Shown in pieces: positions 25,050-36,691 of a DNA stretch of 64,000 bases. How positions within the stretch are numbered: the first letter of the stretch is position 1; each line of letters opens with the position of its first letter. A program made the translations under genes and the position numbers. The notes beneath the pieces are model-generated. The model worked only from the letters and a program-made list of their open reading frames with translations, had not been told where the DNA came from and did not search any database. This stretch comes from CAXMST01 sp963712765 (GTDB taxonomy: Bacteria > Actinomycetota > Thermoleophilia > Solirubrobacterales > 70-9): positions 496,001-560,000 of the forward strand of contig CAVQIX010000004.1 in the NCBI GenBank assembly GCA_963712765.1, in the 5' to 3' direction.

Positions 25050-26435
25050 ATGGTGGAGAGCGACCATGACAGCGAAGACGACACGGGGATGACGGGGAAC
25101 GATCCCAGAGCCGATTCCGGCTACGGCGGCCACGGACTCGGGAGGCCGGCCGGGCTACCGTTGCCCGCGGGCGCCGTGATCGCCGGATTCGACTCCGGGC
25201 TGCGCGTGATCGAGGTCACCGGGAGGGTGCAGGGTCGCCACGACCATCTCCTCGGCATGCCCCTCGGCGAGGCGATCGGGACCGCCGATCTGCCGGCCCT
25301 TCAGCGCGCGGCGTGGAGCGCGTTGGAGGGGCGCACAACGACCATCTCCTGCGCGCTCGAGGGGACTGCGGCTGAGCTGGTCGTCAATCTGGCTCCGCAT
25401 CCCGGTCGGCCCGGATACGGGTTGGCGCTGGTCCTCGATGGACCCGAGCGCGCCGTCGGCGACAGCAGGGAGCGGGAGCGGGCCGAGGAACTGGAGCTGA
25501 TCTCGACCGCGGCCCGGGAGCTGGCGCGGTCGACCCACAGCGACGAGGCCCGGGCGACGATCTGCGAAGCCGCGCAATCGGTCTGCGGAGCCGAGGTGGT
25601 CGTCCTTCTTGAGCCCGATGAGGGCGCTTTTCGCCTTCTCGCGACGGCCTCCCGGGGGCTGGACGCGAACGGCGCGGCGCTGCCGCTGAACGAGAGCTCC
25701 GGTGCGGCGATGGCTCTGCGCACAAACGTTCCGCAGTTCCTGGCCGATCCCGCGGGCGAGTCGCCGGCCGCGGCCGCCTTCCTTCGCGAGGCCGGATTGG
25801 AGTCGGTCCTCTGGCAGCCCGTCTCGCGGGGCCGCACCGTCCGGGCGGTCCTCTGCATCGGCTGGACTTCGCGGATCTCGGCTGTCCACGAGCGCGCCGC
25901 CCGCTTGCTGGAGTTCATCGCCGTCGAGGGTGCCGTGGCGATAGATCGCGGCTCGGCCTTCGGGCGGCTCGTCGCGATGGCCCGATCCGATCCGCTGACC
26001 GGCCTCGGCAACCGGCGCGCCTGGGAGGAGGAGCTGCGGCGGGAGATGGCGCGGTCCGGCCGCCAGCGGACCCCCCTTTCGGTGGCCGTACTCGACCTCG
26101 ACGAGTTCAAGACCTTCAACGATTCGCGGGGTCATCCCGCCGGGGATCGCGTGCTCGAGGAGCTCTCGAGGAGCTGGACGGCCGAGCTCAGGGCCACCGA
26201 CGTGCTGGCACGCCATGGCGGCGACGAGTTCGCCCTGGCCCTCCCCATATGCGATGTGCAGACCGCCCTCCCGACCCTCAGGCGCCTGCAGGCCGCCACC
26301 CGCGGATGGGGCAGCTTCTGTGCCGGCGTGGTGCAGTGGGATGGCGAGGAGGGGTTCGATGCGCTCCTCTCCCGAGCCGACGTCGCCTTGTACCGCGCCA
26401 AGGATCAGGGTGCGGGAACGATCCTGACCGGCTGA
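25050..26435 (+). CDS. diguanylate cyclase, GAF-GGDEF
   Basis: 461 aa from the ATG at 25050 (an ATG at 25089 is also possible; longer readings would overlap thrC). Variable N-terminal sensor region with a PAS-like stretch (about 30-125), GAF at about 145-300, GGDEF domain from about 305. The active site RHGGDEFAL is intact and the RATD five residues before it is a canonical inhibitory I-site, so it should make c-di-GMP under product control. Cytoplasmic. Paired with the membrane GGDEF protein that follows. Confidence 0.88.
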   Translation: MVESDHDSEDDTGMTGNDPRADSGYGGHGLGRPAGLPLPAGAVIAGFDSGLRVIEVTGRVQGRHDHLLGMPLGEAIGTADLPALQRAAWSALEGRTTTISCALEGTAAELVVNLAPHPGRPGYGLALVLDGPERAVGDSRERERAEELELISTAARELARSTHSDEARATICEAAQSVCGAEVVVLLEPDEGAFRLLATASRGLDANGAALPLNESSGAAMALRTNVPQFLADPAGESPAAAAFLREAGLESVLWQPVSRGRTVRAVLCIGWTSRISAVHERAARLLEFIAVEGAVAIDRGSAFGRLVAMARSDPLTGLGNRRAWEEELRREMARSGRQRTPLSVAVLDLDEFKTFNDSRGHPAGDRVLEELSRSWTAELRATDVLARHGGDEFALALPICDVQTALPTLRRLQAATRGWGSFCAGVVQWDGEEGFDALLSRADVALYRAKDQGAGTILTG

Positions 26436-26474
26436 CCAAGCCGAGGTTCCTTAAACCATCCGTCCCGGCTGCCG

Positions 26475-26514
26475 ATAGGGGTAGAGCCAATCCGCCTCTC
26501 CGCATAGGGGGTAG
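26475..26514 (+). repeat. two direct repeats ATAGGGG(G)TAG before the second GGDEF gene
   Basis: ATAGGGGTAG at 26475-26484 and ATAGGGGGTAG at 26504-26514, start to start 29 bases, in the 87-base gap before the GTG at 26526. The second one may double as the ribosome-binding site (AGGGGG). Possible tandem operator. Confidence 0.45.
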
Positions 26515-26525
26515 TTCGAACATTG

Positions 26526-28328
26526 GTGACGGTAGGACTGTCACTAGGGATCTCTCTGGTCGCGCTCGTGCTGGTCGCGCATGCGCTCCTGCGCTCCCGA
26601 CGGCGTGAGGCGCGTTACGAGATGCTGCTCGAGAAGCTTCCCCAGACCGCAGTCGGGCTCTTCGACCGTGAGCTCCGCTTCAAGCTCGTGCGCGGACAGA
26701 TCCTCGAATCGCGCGGGCTTAGCCCCTCCGACGTAGAGGGCAGGCTGCTGACCGACCTGCTCAGCCCCGGAGAGGCCGAGGTCCTTCTTCCCCCCTGCGA
26801 ACAGGCCCTGGAGGGTAGGGAGACCTCCCTCGAGTTCCCCTCGCCGGTTGACGGCACGGACCACTGGTTGCGGGTGGTCCCGATCGGCGAGCCGGGCAGG
26901 ATCAAGGGCGGGCTCGCGATCGCCCTCGACATCTCCGGCCGCCGGGAGGCCGAGCGGCGGCGGGATCTGTCGGAGACCCGTCGTCGACGAATCATCGACG
27001 CGATCAACGAAGCCTATGTGGTGATCGATGCCGATGGCCGGGTCAGCGACTGGAACGATCGTGCGACCAAGATCTTCGGCTACTCCCGTGAGGAGGCGCT
27101 CGGGTCGCGGGCCTTCGAATTGATCGTCCCTCCGGCTGACCGCGACGACTTGTGGTGGCTGCTCGAGCGCTTCACGACCGGGGAGCGCGCCGACGGTGAG
27201 CTGGATCTCAGGCTCGAACGGACCGGCCTGCACCGGGACGGCCATACCTTCCCGATCGAGCTGGCGGCGACCACGATCCATCACGAGGGCGGGGTCACGC
27301 TGCACACCTTCATGCACGACATCACCCGGCGCCGCCGCGATCGCCAGGCGCTCGAGGCGCATGCCGCCGACCTTGAGGCGCTGGCCGACGCCACCGCCGA
27401 GCTCGCCCGTAGCACCACCGCGCAGCAGGCGCGGGAGGCGATCTGTGTGGCGGCGAGCAAGATCGCCTGGTCTGAGGTTGCGCTCCTGCTGGAGCCAACG
27501 ATCGACGGCAAGGGCCTCCATCTGACCGCGGCACATGGCGTCAGCGGTGAGGATCTCGGTGCGAGGGTGCTGCCCTTCAACGGTCAGCCCTCGGGCGCGG
27601 TGCGGGCTTTCTTGACGCGCCAGCCGGCCTTCTCGCCGGAGAAGGAGGACGATCCCCGGGTTCTGCAGTCGATCGTGGAGTGGAGCCACACCCGCTCGGC
27701 GCTCTGGGTCCCGGTGGAGATCGACGAGACAGCGATCGGTGTCGTCGCTGTCGCTTGGCGCGAGCCGGTCACCGAGATCTCCGATCGTCTGCGCCGGACG
27801 ATCCAGCTGACCGCTGCCGAGGCGGCAGTGGCTATCGAGCGCTCGCGGCTGCTCGAGCGTCTCGAACGCATGGCCCGGACCGACGAGCTCACCGGGTTGC
27901 CGAACCGTCGCGCCTGGGACGCGGAGCTCGCGCGCGAGATGTCGCGCGCCGACCGGCGTCAGCGCGCCCTGAGCGTGGCGATGATCGATCTTGACTTCTT
28001 CAAGGACTACAACGACAGCCGCGGCCATCAGGCAGGAGACCGGCTGCTCAAGGAGGCCGCCGTCGCCTGGCGCTCGGCTCTCCGCGACAGCGATCTGCTG
28101 ACTCGCTATGGAGGGGAGGAGTTCGCGATCGCGCTCCCGGACTGCGTCCGCGCCGAGGCGCTCGGGCTGATCGAGCGGCTTCGGGGGGTCACCCCGCAGG
28201 GCGAGTCCTGCTCGGCGGGAATTGCCACCTGGGATGGTCACGAGAGCGCGGCCGAGCTGGTCGGTCGGGCGGATGCGGCCCTCTACGAAGCCAAGCAGGC
28301 CGGGCGGGACCGCTCGATCGGTCACTGA
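26526..28328 (+). CDS. membrane diguanylate cyclase, PAS-PAS-GAF-GGDEF
   Basis: 600 aa; GTG at 26526 preferred over the TTG at 26523. One N-terminal transmembrane helix (about 3-21), PAS at about 30-140, second PAS at about 150-275 (YVVIDADGRVSDWNDRATKIFGYSREEALG ends with FMHDIT), GAF at about 280-435, GGDEF from about 440. Active site YGGEEFAI and I-site RDSD are both intact. The GAF-GGDEF part is closely similar to the preceding protein (LARSTTAQQAREAIC versus LARSTHSDEARATIC), so the two probably arose by duplication. Confidence 0.9.
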   Translation: MTVGLSLGISLVALVLVAHALLRSRRREARYEMLLEKLPQTAVGLFDRELRFKLVRGQILESRGLSPSDVEGRLLTDLLSPGEAEVLLPPCEQALEGRETSLEFPSPVDGTDHWLRVVPIGEPGRIKGGLAIALDISGRREAERRRDLSETRRRRIIDAINEAYVVIDADGRVSDWNDRATKIFGYSREEALGSRAFELIVPPADRDDLWWLLERFTTGERADGELDLRLERTGLHRDGHTFPIELAATTIHHEGGVTLHTFMHDITRRRRDRQALEAHAADLEALADATAELARSTTAQQAREAICVAASKIAWSEVALLLEPTIDGKGLHLTAAHGVSGEDLGARVLPFNGQPSGAVRAFLTRQPAFSPEKEDDPRVLQSIVEWSHTRSALWVPVEIDETAIGVVAVAWREPVTEISDRLRRTIQLTAAEAAVAIERSRLLERLERMARTDELTGLPNRRAWDAELAREMSRADRRQRALSVAMIDLDFFKDYNDSRGHQAGDRLLKEAAVAWRSALRDSDLLTRYGGEEFAIALPDCVRAEALGLIERLRGVTPQGESCSAGIATWDGHESAAELVGRADAALYEAKQAGRDRSIGH

Positions 28329-28402
28329 ACCGGCTCGATCCCGCCACAGATCGGGGACGCCCGGCCTCCCAACCGTGACCCGCTCGGCGTCAGGATCGAG
28401 CC

Positions 28403-29062
28403 GTGCGCCCGCCTTCCGTTGACCAGATACGAGAGCTGATCGAGGCCGGGGCGGCGTCGCCCCGGTGCCTGGCCTGCCGGAGACTGAGCGGTCGCGGCCA
28501 CGACCAGCGGCTCTGTTCCCGATGCCGGCAGGCGCTCGCCACACCGGCGGAACCCGACAAGATCGCCGGTATCGATCGGGCCTCGGCGGTAACTCCCTAC
28601 GCGGGGGCGGCGATCGGGCTCGTCGCAGCGCTGAAGGCGGGGGCGATACCGGCGGCCGCGGAGACCGCCGCCGAGCTCTGCGCCGAGCGGATCGCGATCC
28701 CGGAGCCAGGCACCGAGCTCGTTCCGGTCCCGGCGAGCCGGTGGCGGATGCTCCGGCGCGGCGACGATCCGGCCTTGGCGCTTACCCGAGCGCTCGCATC
28801 CCGTCTCGGCTGCCCCGTCCGTGACGTTCTCGCGCGCCGCGACATGCGCCGGCAGCGGGGTCGCCCGCGCCATCTCCGGCTGGCGGATCCACCGCGTGTG
28901 GTGGCCGTCGGTCCCGCGCCCGGGCGGGCGTTGCTGATCGATGACGTGACCACGACCGGGGCGACCCTGAGCGCGTGCTCGGCGGCGCTCCGCGGGGCGG
29001 GCTCGTGGTCGGTCGAGGCCCTGACTCTGGCGGCCGCGCAGCCTCCGGATCGAGCCCCTTGA
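28403..29062 (+). CDS. comF: ComF family phosphoribosyltransferase
   Basis: 219 aa, GTG start. N-terminal four-Cys zinc finger (CLAC...CSRC, residues about 22-47), then a phosphoribosyltransferase domain with ALLIDDVTTTGATLSACSAALR. In competent bacteria ComF helps DNA uptake; in many actinobacteria it is a conserved gene next to hpf and secA, as here, without competence genes. Biochemical activity unproven. CAGGAT lies 6 bases before the start, one base off the leaderless pattern. Confidence 0.88.
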   Translation: MRPPSVDQIRELIEAGAASPRCLACRRLSGRGHDQRLCSRCRQALATPAEPDKIAGIDRASAVTPYAGAAIGLVAALKAGAIPAAAETAAELCAERIAIPEPGTELVPVPASRWRMLRRGDDPALALTRALASRLGCPVRDVLARRDMRRQRGRPRHLRLADPPRVVAVGPAPGRALLIDDVTTTGATLSACSAALRGAGSWSVEALTLAAAQPPDRAP

Positions 29063-29086
29063 CCCAACGCCCCCGGGGCGTAGGAT
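29059..29086 (+). promoter_or_regulatory. promoter of hpf
   Basis: TTGACC (29059-29064), 16-base spacer, TAGGAT (29081-29086). The -35 contains the comF TGA. Leader about 28 nt with a GAGGAGG site, so hpf is a leadered, strongly translated gene. Confidence 0.6.
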
Positions 29087-29120
29087 GCGACCAGCTGCAC
29101 AAGCGACTGAGGAGGAGCTG

Positions 29121-29495
29121 GTGAAGATCGAGGTGGTCGGGCGCAACGTCGAGGTGACCAACGACTTCCGGGAGCAGATCCACAAACGGTTCGTGAGGAC
29201 GGCGCGGCAGGTATCGGAGCACGCCCGCCTCGAGGTCGTTCTCCGCGAGGAGGCGAACCCGGCGATCACCGAGAGCCGGGTTGCCGAGGCGACGCTGTAT
29301 CTGAAGGGCAAGACCCTCCACGCGAAGGAGTCCTCGCCGCGGATGCTGACAGCGATCCGGGCGCTCTCCGACGACATCCAGCGACAGGTCAAGCGCCATC
29401 GCGAGCTTCGCCGCAGGCGCTCGCGGACCCGGCGGCCGGTCAGCCAGATGCGCCAGGCGCCGGAGAGCCCCGGGGCGCCGCCGCCGGCGGTCTGA
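29121..29495 (+). CDS. hpf: ribosome hibernation-promoting factor
   Basis: 124 aa from the GTG at 29121, set by GAGGAGG just upstream; an ATG at 29085 would lie inside the promoter region. Single S30AE/RaiA domain: VKIEVVGRNVEVTNDFREQIHKRF, ATLYLKGKTLHAKE, MLTAIRALSDDIQRQVKRHRE. The C-terminus ends in a basic Arg-rich stretch and a Pro/Ala tail with no long-form dimerisation domain. Blocks the decoding centre in stationary phase. Conserved position between comF and secA. Confidence 0.9.
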   Translation: MKIEVVGRNVEVTNDFREQIHKRFVRTARQVSEHARLEVVLREEANPAITESRVAEATLYLKGKTLHAKESSPRMLTAIRALSDDIQRQVKRHRELRRRRSRTRRPVSQMRQAPESPGAPPPAV

Positions 29496-29500
29496 CGGAA

Positions 29501-29522
29501 TCCCCGCCCGCGTTGCGGGGGA
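29501..29522 (+). terminator. hairpin after hpf
   Basis: CCCCGC (29502-29507) pairs with GCGGGG (29515-29520), 7-base loop, 6 bases after the hpf stop and before the secA promoter. No U-tract. Confidence 0.45.
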
Positions 29523-29547
29523 GTCGCAACCCATGCCGGGCCCTTAG

Positions 29548-29553
29548 TACGCT
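29548..29553 (+). promoter_or_regulatory. -10 box, leaderless promoter of secA
   Basis: TACGCT ending 6 bases before the ATG at 29560. Confidence 0.5.
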
Positions 29554-29559
29554 GAACCC

Positions 29560-32427
<2,868 letters not shown>

Positions 32428-32444
32428 ACGCCCTCTGACCGGCG

Positions 32445-32464
32445 CCTGAGCGCACCCGCTCGGG
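32445..32464 (+). terminator. hairpin after secA
   Basis: CCTGAGCG (32445-32452) pairs with CGCTCGGG (32457-32464), one G-U, loop CACC, 18 bases after the secA stop. A second GCGCAC/GTGCGC hairpin follows at 32477-32502. No U-tract. Confidence 0.45.
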
Positions 32465-32564
32465 GCTCATGTGCTGGCGCACACTGCGCCCCTCGCGTGC
32501 GCGCTCATGCTTGGTCGGAGGACGTCTAAGCGGGCGGAAGCGGGGATCGTTGCGGGAATGGGAG

Positions 32565-32570
32565 TAGGGT
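32565..32570 (+). promoter_or_regulatory. -10 box, leaderless promoter of propeller-PKD gene
   Basis: TAGGGT ending 7 bases before the GTG at 32578. Confidence 0.5.
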
Positions 32571-32577
32571 CGCCTTC

Positions 32578-34365
32578 GTGGGTTACCGATCGATCGAGTG
32601 GAGGGTTGGCGTCTCGCCGGCGCGATTGGCGTTGGTCCTTGCGGGTGTCCTCGCCTGGGTCGCGGTTGTCGCGCTGACGGTGCCGGCTCCGGCCGACGCG
32701 AAGCGGAACCTCTACAGCACCAATCTTTCCTCGATGAACATCGGGGCTTTCGACATCGCCGCGGGCGGTCAGCTGTCACCGATCACCGGCTCACCGTTCA
32801 GCACCGGGAGCAACCCGAACTCACCGGCGATCACGCCGGACGGCTCCTATCTCTACGTGCCGAACCTCGACGGCGGCAACCTGACCGGCTACCAGGTCAA
32901 TTCCGCCACCGGCGCTCTGCAGACGCTCGGGAGTGGGCCCTACCCGGCTGGCAACAAGCCCTTCGGCAGCGCGATCACCCCTGACGGCAGCTACCTGTTC
33001 GTCAGCAACGAGGGCACCCCGGACACGATCTCGCGCTTCTCGATCGGAGGCAACGGGAACCTCACCGATCTCGGAACCGACACCCCTACCTCGTCCTCCC
33101 CGCGGGGTATCGCAATCACACCCGACGGCAAGTACCTGTACGTCGCCAATGCCGACGCCAATGGGGTCTCGGCCTACTCGATCGGAGCGGGAGGCTCGCT
33201 CAGCGCGCTGGCCGACTCCCCGTTCAGTACCGGCCTGTTGCCGCAGGTGGTCTCGATCACCCCCGACGGCAAGTACCTCTATGTGGTCAATGCCAGCTCG
33301 GAGACCGTGAGCGCCTACTCGATCGGGGCCGACGGCAAGCTCACCGAGCTCCCCGACTCACCCTTCTCCAGCCCGGGGGAGCCGTTCGGAGGCGTCGCGA
33401 TCACCCCCGACGGCAGCTACCTGTACGTGAGTGGCTCCGCGGACGACCAGATCCTTCGCTATTCGATAGGCGTCGACGGAAAGCTGACGACCCTGGCACC
33501 CCCCGCGGCGGCCGCGACGTTCCCGACCGGGCTCGCCGTCACCCCCGACGGCAAGCGGCTTTACGCCGCCAACACGACCTCGAGCAACATCTCGGCCTAC
33601 ACGATCGGCGGTAACGGATCGCTGAGCTCGATCGGGGCGCCGACGGCGTCGGGCGGCACCTTCCCGAACTTCCAGCCGCTGGCGATCACGCCCAACCAGC
33701 CGCCGACGGCCTCGATCGCCGCGGCGACGGCGGCGCGCGCCACCTCGGCGACGGTCGGCAAGCCGGTCAACTTCGATGCCTCCGGCTCGGCCGATCCGGA
33801 CGGCACGATCGCCGGCTACGCCTGGAACTTCGGTGACGGCACGCTCGCGGTCCGGTCGAACCCGACGATCAGCCACACCTACTCGGCCCCCGGCACCTAC
33901 ACCGTGAGACTCACCCTGACCGACAACGAGGGCTGCTCGACCGAGCGCGTCTACAGCAGCCGGATCGTCTCCTGTAACGGCAGCGTCGTCGCGACCACCA
34001 CCGAGCAGGTCACCGTCGCCGCCGCGCCCCCCGACACCGAGGTCACCGGCGCCAAGATCAGCGCCAAGCGCAAGCAGAAGGCTCGGGGCCGGATCAAGCT
34101 CAAGATCAAGGGCGGTGCGGACGAGGCCGTCAAGGGCGTTGCCACCGGCAAGGTCAAGCGCTACAAGCTGAAGAAGGTCAAGAAGTCCTCGTCGGCGGGC
34201 AAGCGCAAGACGTACAAGCTGAAGCTGAAGAGGAAGAAGGACGACAGAAAGATCCGCAAGCTGCTCAAGCGCGGCAAGAAGGTCAAGGCGAAGCTCACCC
34301 TGAAGCTGACCGACGGGGCCGGCAACACCTACAAGCGGACCAAGAAGGTCAAGCTCAAGCGCTAG
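32578..34365 (+). CDS. secreted beta-propeller (lactonase-like) protein with PKD domain and Lys-rich tail
   Basis: 595 aa, GTG start. Signal peptide 1-41 ending PAPADA. Residues about 42-380 hold repeated propeller blades of the 6-phosphogluconolactonase/YVTN type, each with AITPDGSYLYVxN or ITPDGKYLYVxN and GxGxLTxL strands. A PKD domain follows at about 385-480 (FDASGSADPDGTIAGYAWNFGDG, HTYSAPGTYTVRLTLTDN). The last 100 residues are extremely Lys-rich (KRYKLKKVKKSSSAGKR) and end GNTYKRTKKVKLKR. Catalysis is unlikely to be cytosolic; a surface or matrix protein is more plausible. Confidence 0.85.
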   Translation: MGYRSIEWRVGVSPARLALVLAGVLAWVAVVALTVPAPADAKRNLYSTNLSSMNIGAFDIAAGGQLSPITGSPFSTGSNPNSPAITPDGSYLYVPNLDGGNLTGYQVNSATGALQTLGSGPYPAGNKPFGSAITPDGSYLFVSNEGTPDTISRFSIGGNGNLTDLGTDTPTSSSPRGIAITPDGKYLYVANADANGVSAYSIGAGGSLSALADSPFSTGLLPQVVSITPDGKYLYVVNASSETVSAYSIGADGKLTELPDSPFSSPGEPFGGVAITPDGSYLYVSGSADDQILRYSIGVDGKLTTLAPPAAAATFPTGLAVTPDGKRLYAANTTSSNISAYTIGGNGSLSSIGAPTASGGTFPNFQPLAITPNQPPTASIAAATAARATSATVGKPVNFDASGSADPDGTIAGYAWNFGDGTLAVRSNPTISHTYSAPGTYTVRLTLTDNEGCSTERVYSSRIVSCNGSVVATTTEQVTVAAAPPDTEVTGAKISAKRKQKARGRIKLKIKGGADEAVKGVATGKVKRYKLKKVKKSSSAGKRKTYKLKLKRKKDDRKIRKLLKRGKKVKAKLTLKLTDGAGNTYKRTKKVKLKR

Positions 34366-34384
34366 CTCCCTCAAGCCGAGCGGA

Positions 34385-34390
34385 TAGCCT
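34385..34390 (+). promoter_or_regulatory. -10 box, leaderless promoter of GST-like gene
   Basis: TAGCCT ending 9 bases before the GTG at 34400. Confidence 0.45.
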
Positions 34391-34399
34391 CGACTCCGC

Positions 34400-35497
34400 G
34401 TGATCGTCTACGGCTCCGAATACTCCTACTTCACCGGCAAGTTCGAGGCCTACCTCCGCTTCAAGGAGATTCCCTACGAGCGGCGGCCGATGTCGGTGCG
34501 GCAGTACCTGTGGAGGATCCCGCGCAAGGTCGGGGTCGCCCAGCTGCCGACGGTCGAGCTGCCGGGCGGGCGCTGGATGACCGACACGACGCCGATGATC
34601 GCCTGGCTCGAGCAGCAGCACCCGACCCCGCCGGTGATCCCGCCGGATCCCGTGCAGGCCTTCTTCGCGCTCCTGATCGAGGACTTCGGCGACGAGTGGC
34701 TCTGGCGGCCGGCGATGCACTACCGCTGGGACTACGCCGCGGACCGCGAGCTGATGGGCCGCCGGCTGGCGAGCGAGCTGGTCCGCCTGCCGATTCCGCT
34801 GGCGCTGCGCCGCCGCTGGCTCGCCTGGCGCCAGACTCACCTGTTCGTGCGCGGTGACGGGGTCGATCGCAGCACCCGCGACCACATGGACGCCGCCTAC
34901 ACCCGCACGCTCGATCGGCTCGAGCCGATCCTCTCCTCCCGGCCCTTCCTGCTCGGCGGTCGCCCGACCGTCGCCGACCTCGGCCTCTTCGGCTCGATGT
35001 TCCGCCACTTCGCCATCGACCCGACCCCGGCCCGGATCATGCGCGATCGCGCGCCCTCCGTCTGGGAGTGGGTAGCCAGGGTCTGGGCCGCGCGGGCGAG
35101 CCTGATCGGGTCGGCCGAGCTGCTCGAGGGCGTTCCCGAGGATCTTGGCCCCCTGCTGCGGGAGGCCGGCGAGACCCACCTCGAGATGCTCGCCGCCAAT
35201 GCCGAGGCGCACAACGCCGGCGAGGCGCGCCACGACTTCCGCGTCCAGGCCACCACCTACCGCGACGTACCGACCAGCGCCTACCGGGTCTGGGCCCTCG
35301 AGCAGCTTCGGATGCGCTTCCGGCGACTGACCCCGGCCGACCGCGAGCGGGCCGAGCACCTGCTCAAGGCCAATGGTTGCTGGGTTCCCCTCTGGCGGGT
35401 CGAGAAGCTCAGCTCCGGTCACGACCCAGATCGACGGGCGCCCTTCGGCAAGGGCACGCGGATGGTTCGCGACGGCGGCCTGCTCGCACGCCGCTGA
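34400..35497 (+). CDS. glutathione S-transferase-fold protein
   Basis: 365 aa, GTG start. Thioredoxin-like N-terminal GST domain (residues 1-80: IVYGSEYSYFTGKFEAYLRFKEIPYE, VAQLPTVELPG, MTDTTPMIAWLEQ), then an extended all-helical domain with RPFLLGGRPTVADLGLFGSM, the GST C-terminal signature. The protein is about 150 residues longer than ordinary GSTs. Actinobacteria mostly lack glutathione, so the thiol partner or even catalysis is uncertain. Upstream of prfB but each has its own promoter. Confidence 0.8.
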   Translation: MIVYGSEYSYFTGKFEAYLRFKEIPYERRPMSVRQYLWRIPRKVGVAQLPTVELPGGRWMTDTTPMIAWLEQQHPTPPVIPPDPVQAFFALLIEDFGDEWLWRPAMHYRWDYAADRELMGRRLASELVRLPIPLALRRRWLAWRQTHLFVRGDGVDRSTRDHMDAAYTRTLDRLEPILSSRPFLLGGRPTVADLGLFGSMFRHFAIDPTPARIMRDRAPSVWEWVARVWAARASLIGSAELLEGVPEDLGPLLREAGETHLEMLAANAEAHNAGEARHDFRVQATTYRDVPTSAYRVWALEQLRMRFRRLTPADRERAEHLLKANGCWVPLWRVEKLSSGHDPDRRAPFGKGTRMVRDGGLLARR

Positions 35498-35521
35498 GCC
35501 CGAGCTGCCGCCCGCGCCCGG

Positions 35522-35527
35522 TAGCCT
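35522..35527 (+). promoter_or_regulatory. -10 box, leaderless promoter of prfB
   Basis: TAGCCT ending 9 bases before the ATG at 35537. Confidence 0.45.
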
Positions 35528-35536
35528 CCCTGCCCG

Positions 35537-36638
35537 ATGGCAGAGGCACCAGATACCGGCGCCCGCATCGCGGAGGTCCGCGAGCAGTTGACGCTGCTCC
35601 GGGACTACCTTTGACCCCGAGCAGCTGAAGACCGAGATCGAGCGGCTCGAGGCGGAGATGCAGGCCCCCGGCTTCTGGGATGACCAGGAGTCCGCCGCCA
35701 GGATCTCCGCCTCCCATACCCGCGCCAAGCGTAAGCTCGAGCTCTGGGAGGGAATCTCCGCCGATGGCGACGACCTCGGCGAGCTTGAGGAGATGGCAGC
35801 CGAGGACGATGAGATGGCGGCGGAGCTCGAGACGCAGCTCGACTCGATCGGTAACCGCCTCGCCGAGCTCGAGGAGGAGCGCCTGTTCACCGGCGACTTC
35901 GACTCCGGTGACGCGGTGGTCACGATCCGCGCCGGCGCCGGCGGCACCGACTCCCAGGACTGGGCCGAGATGCTGCTGCGGATGTACCTGCGCTGGGCCG
36001 AGGGCCGAGGCTTCGAGGTCGAGATGAAGGAGGCCTCCGAGGGTGAGGAGGCGGGGATCAAGTCGGCGACGATGCTCGCCCACGGCGAGAACGCCTACGG
36101 CCTGTTCGGGGCCGAGCGCGGTGTGCACCGGCTGGTGCGGATCTCACCTTTCGACTCCCAGTCGCGCCGCCACACCGCATTCGCGCAACTCGACGTAGCC
36201 CCGCTGGTCTCCGATGAGGTCGACGTCGAGCTCGATGAGGCCGACATCCGGGTCGATACCTACCGGGCCTCCGGCGCAGGCGGCCAGCACGTCAACAAGA
36301 CCGACTCCGCTGTCCGGCTCACCCACGAGCCGACCGGGATCGTGGTCCAGTGCCAGAACGAGCGCTCTCAGACCCAGAACAAGCACACGGCGATGCAGAT
36401 GCTGCGATCGCGCCTGCTGGCGGAGGAGGAGCGCAGGAGGGCCGAGGAGCTGGCAGTCGAGCGGGGCGAGCAGAAGCCCGCCGAGTGGGGCTCGCAGATC
36501 CGCAGCTACACGCTGCATCCCTCGACCCGGGTCAAGGACCACCGCACCAACCACGAGGTCGGTGACGCCCAACGGGTACTCGACGGGGACCTCGACGAGT
36601 TCATCCGCACCTACCTGCTGCAGGCCGCCGCGAGCTAG
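35537..36638 (+). CDS. prfB: peptide chain release factor 2, programmed +1 frameshift
   Basis: Frame 1 runs from the ATG at 35537 for 25 codons (MAEAPDTGARIAEVREQLTL through LRDYL), then CTT TGA C. A +1 shift at CTT continues as DPEQLKTEIERLEAEMQ and on to 36638, about 366 residues in all. The body has RAGAGGTDSQDW, the GGQ loop in YRASGAGGQHVNKTDSAVRLTH, and, at codon-recognition positions, the RF2-type region rather than PxT. RF2 reads UGA and UAA; low RF2 lets the ribosome shift at the UGA, giving autoregulation. Most annotation tools would start it wrongly at 35658. Confidence 0.96.
35609..35615 (+). other. programmed +1 frameshift site of prfB
   Basis: CTTTGAC: Leu codon 25 followed by in-frame TGA as codon 26, the same codon number as in E. 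coli prfB. T35612 is skipped. Confidence 0.95.
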
Positions 36639-36679
36639 GGGATCAGCGGCGGCGGTTCGGCATCGGGTCCGCCGGTCAC

Positions 36680-36685
36680 TACCGT
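36680..36685 (+). promoter_or_regulatory. -10 box, leaderless promoter of FIST gene
   Basis: TACCGT ending 6 bases before the ATG at 36692. Confidence 0.5.
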
Positions 36686-36691
36686 TCACTC

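Noticed and set aside
35658..36638. prfB starting at the ATG at 35658
   Set aside because: Conserved RF2 N-terminus and the CTTTGAC frameshift site lie upstream; 35658 is an internal Met.
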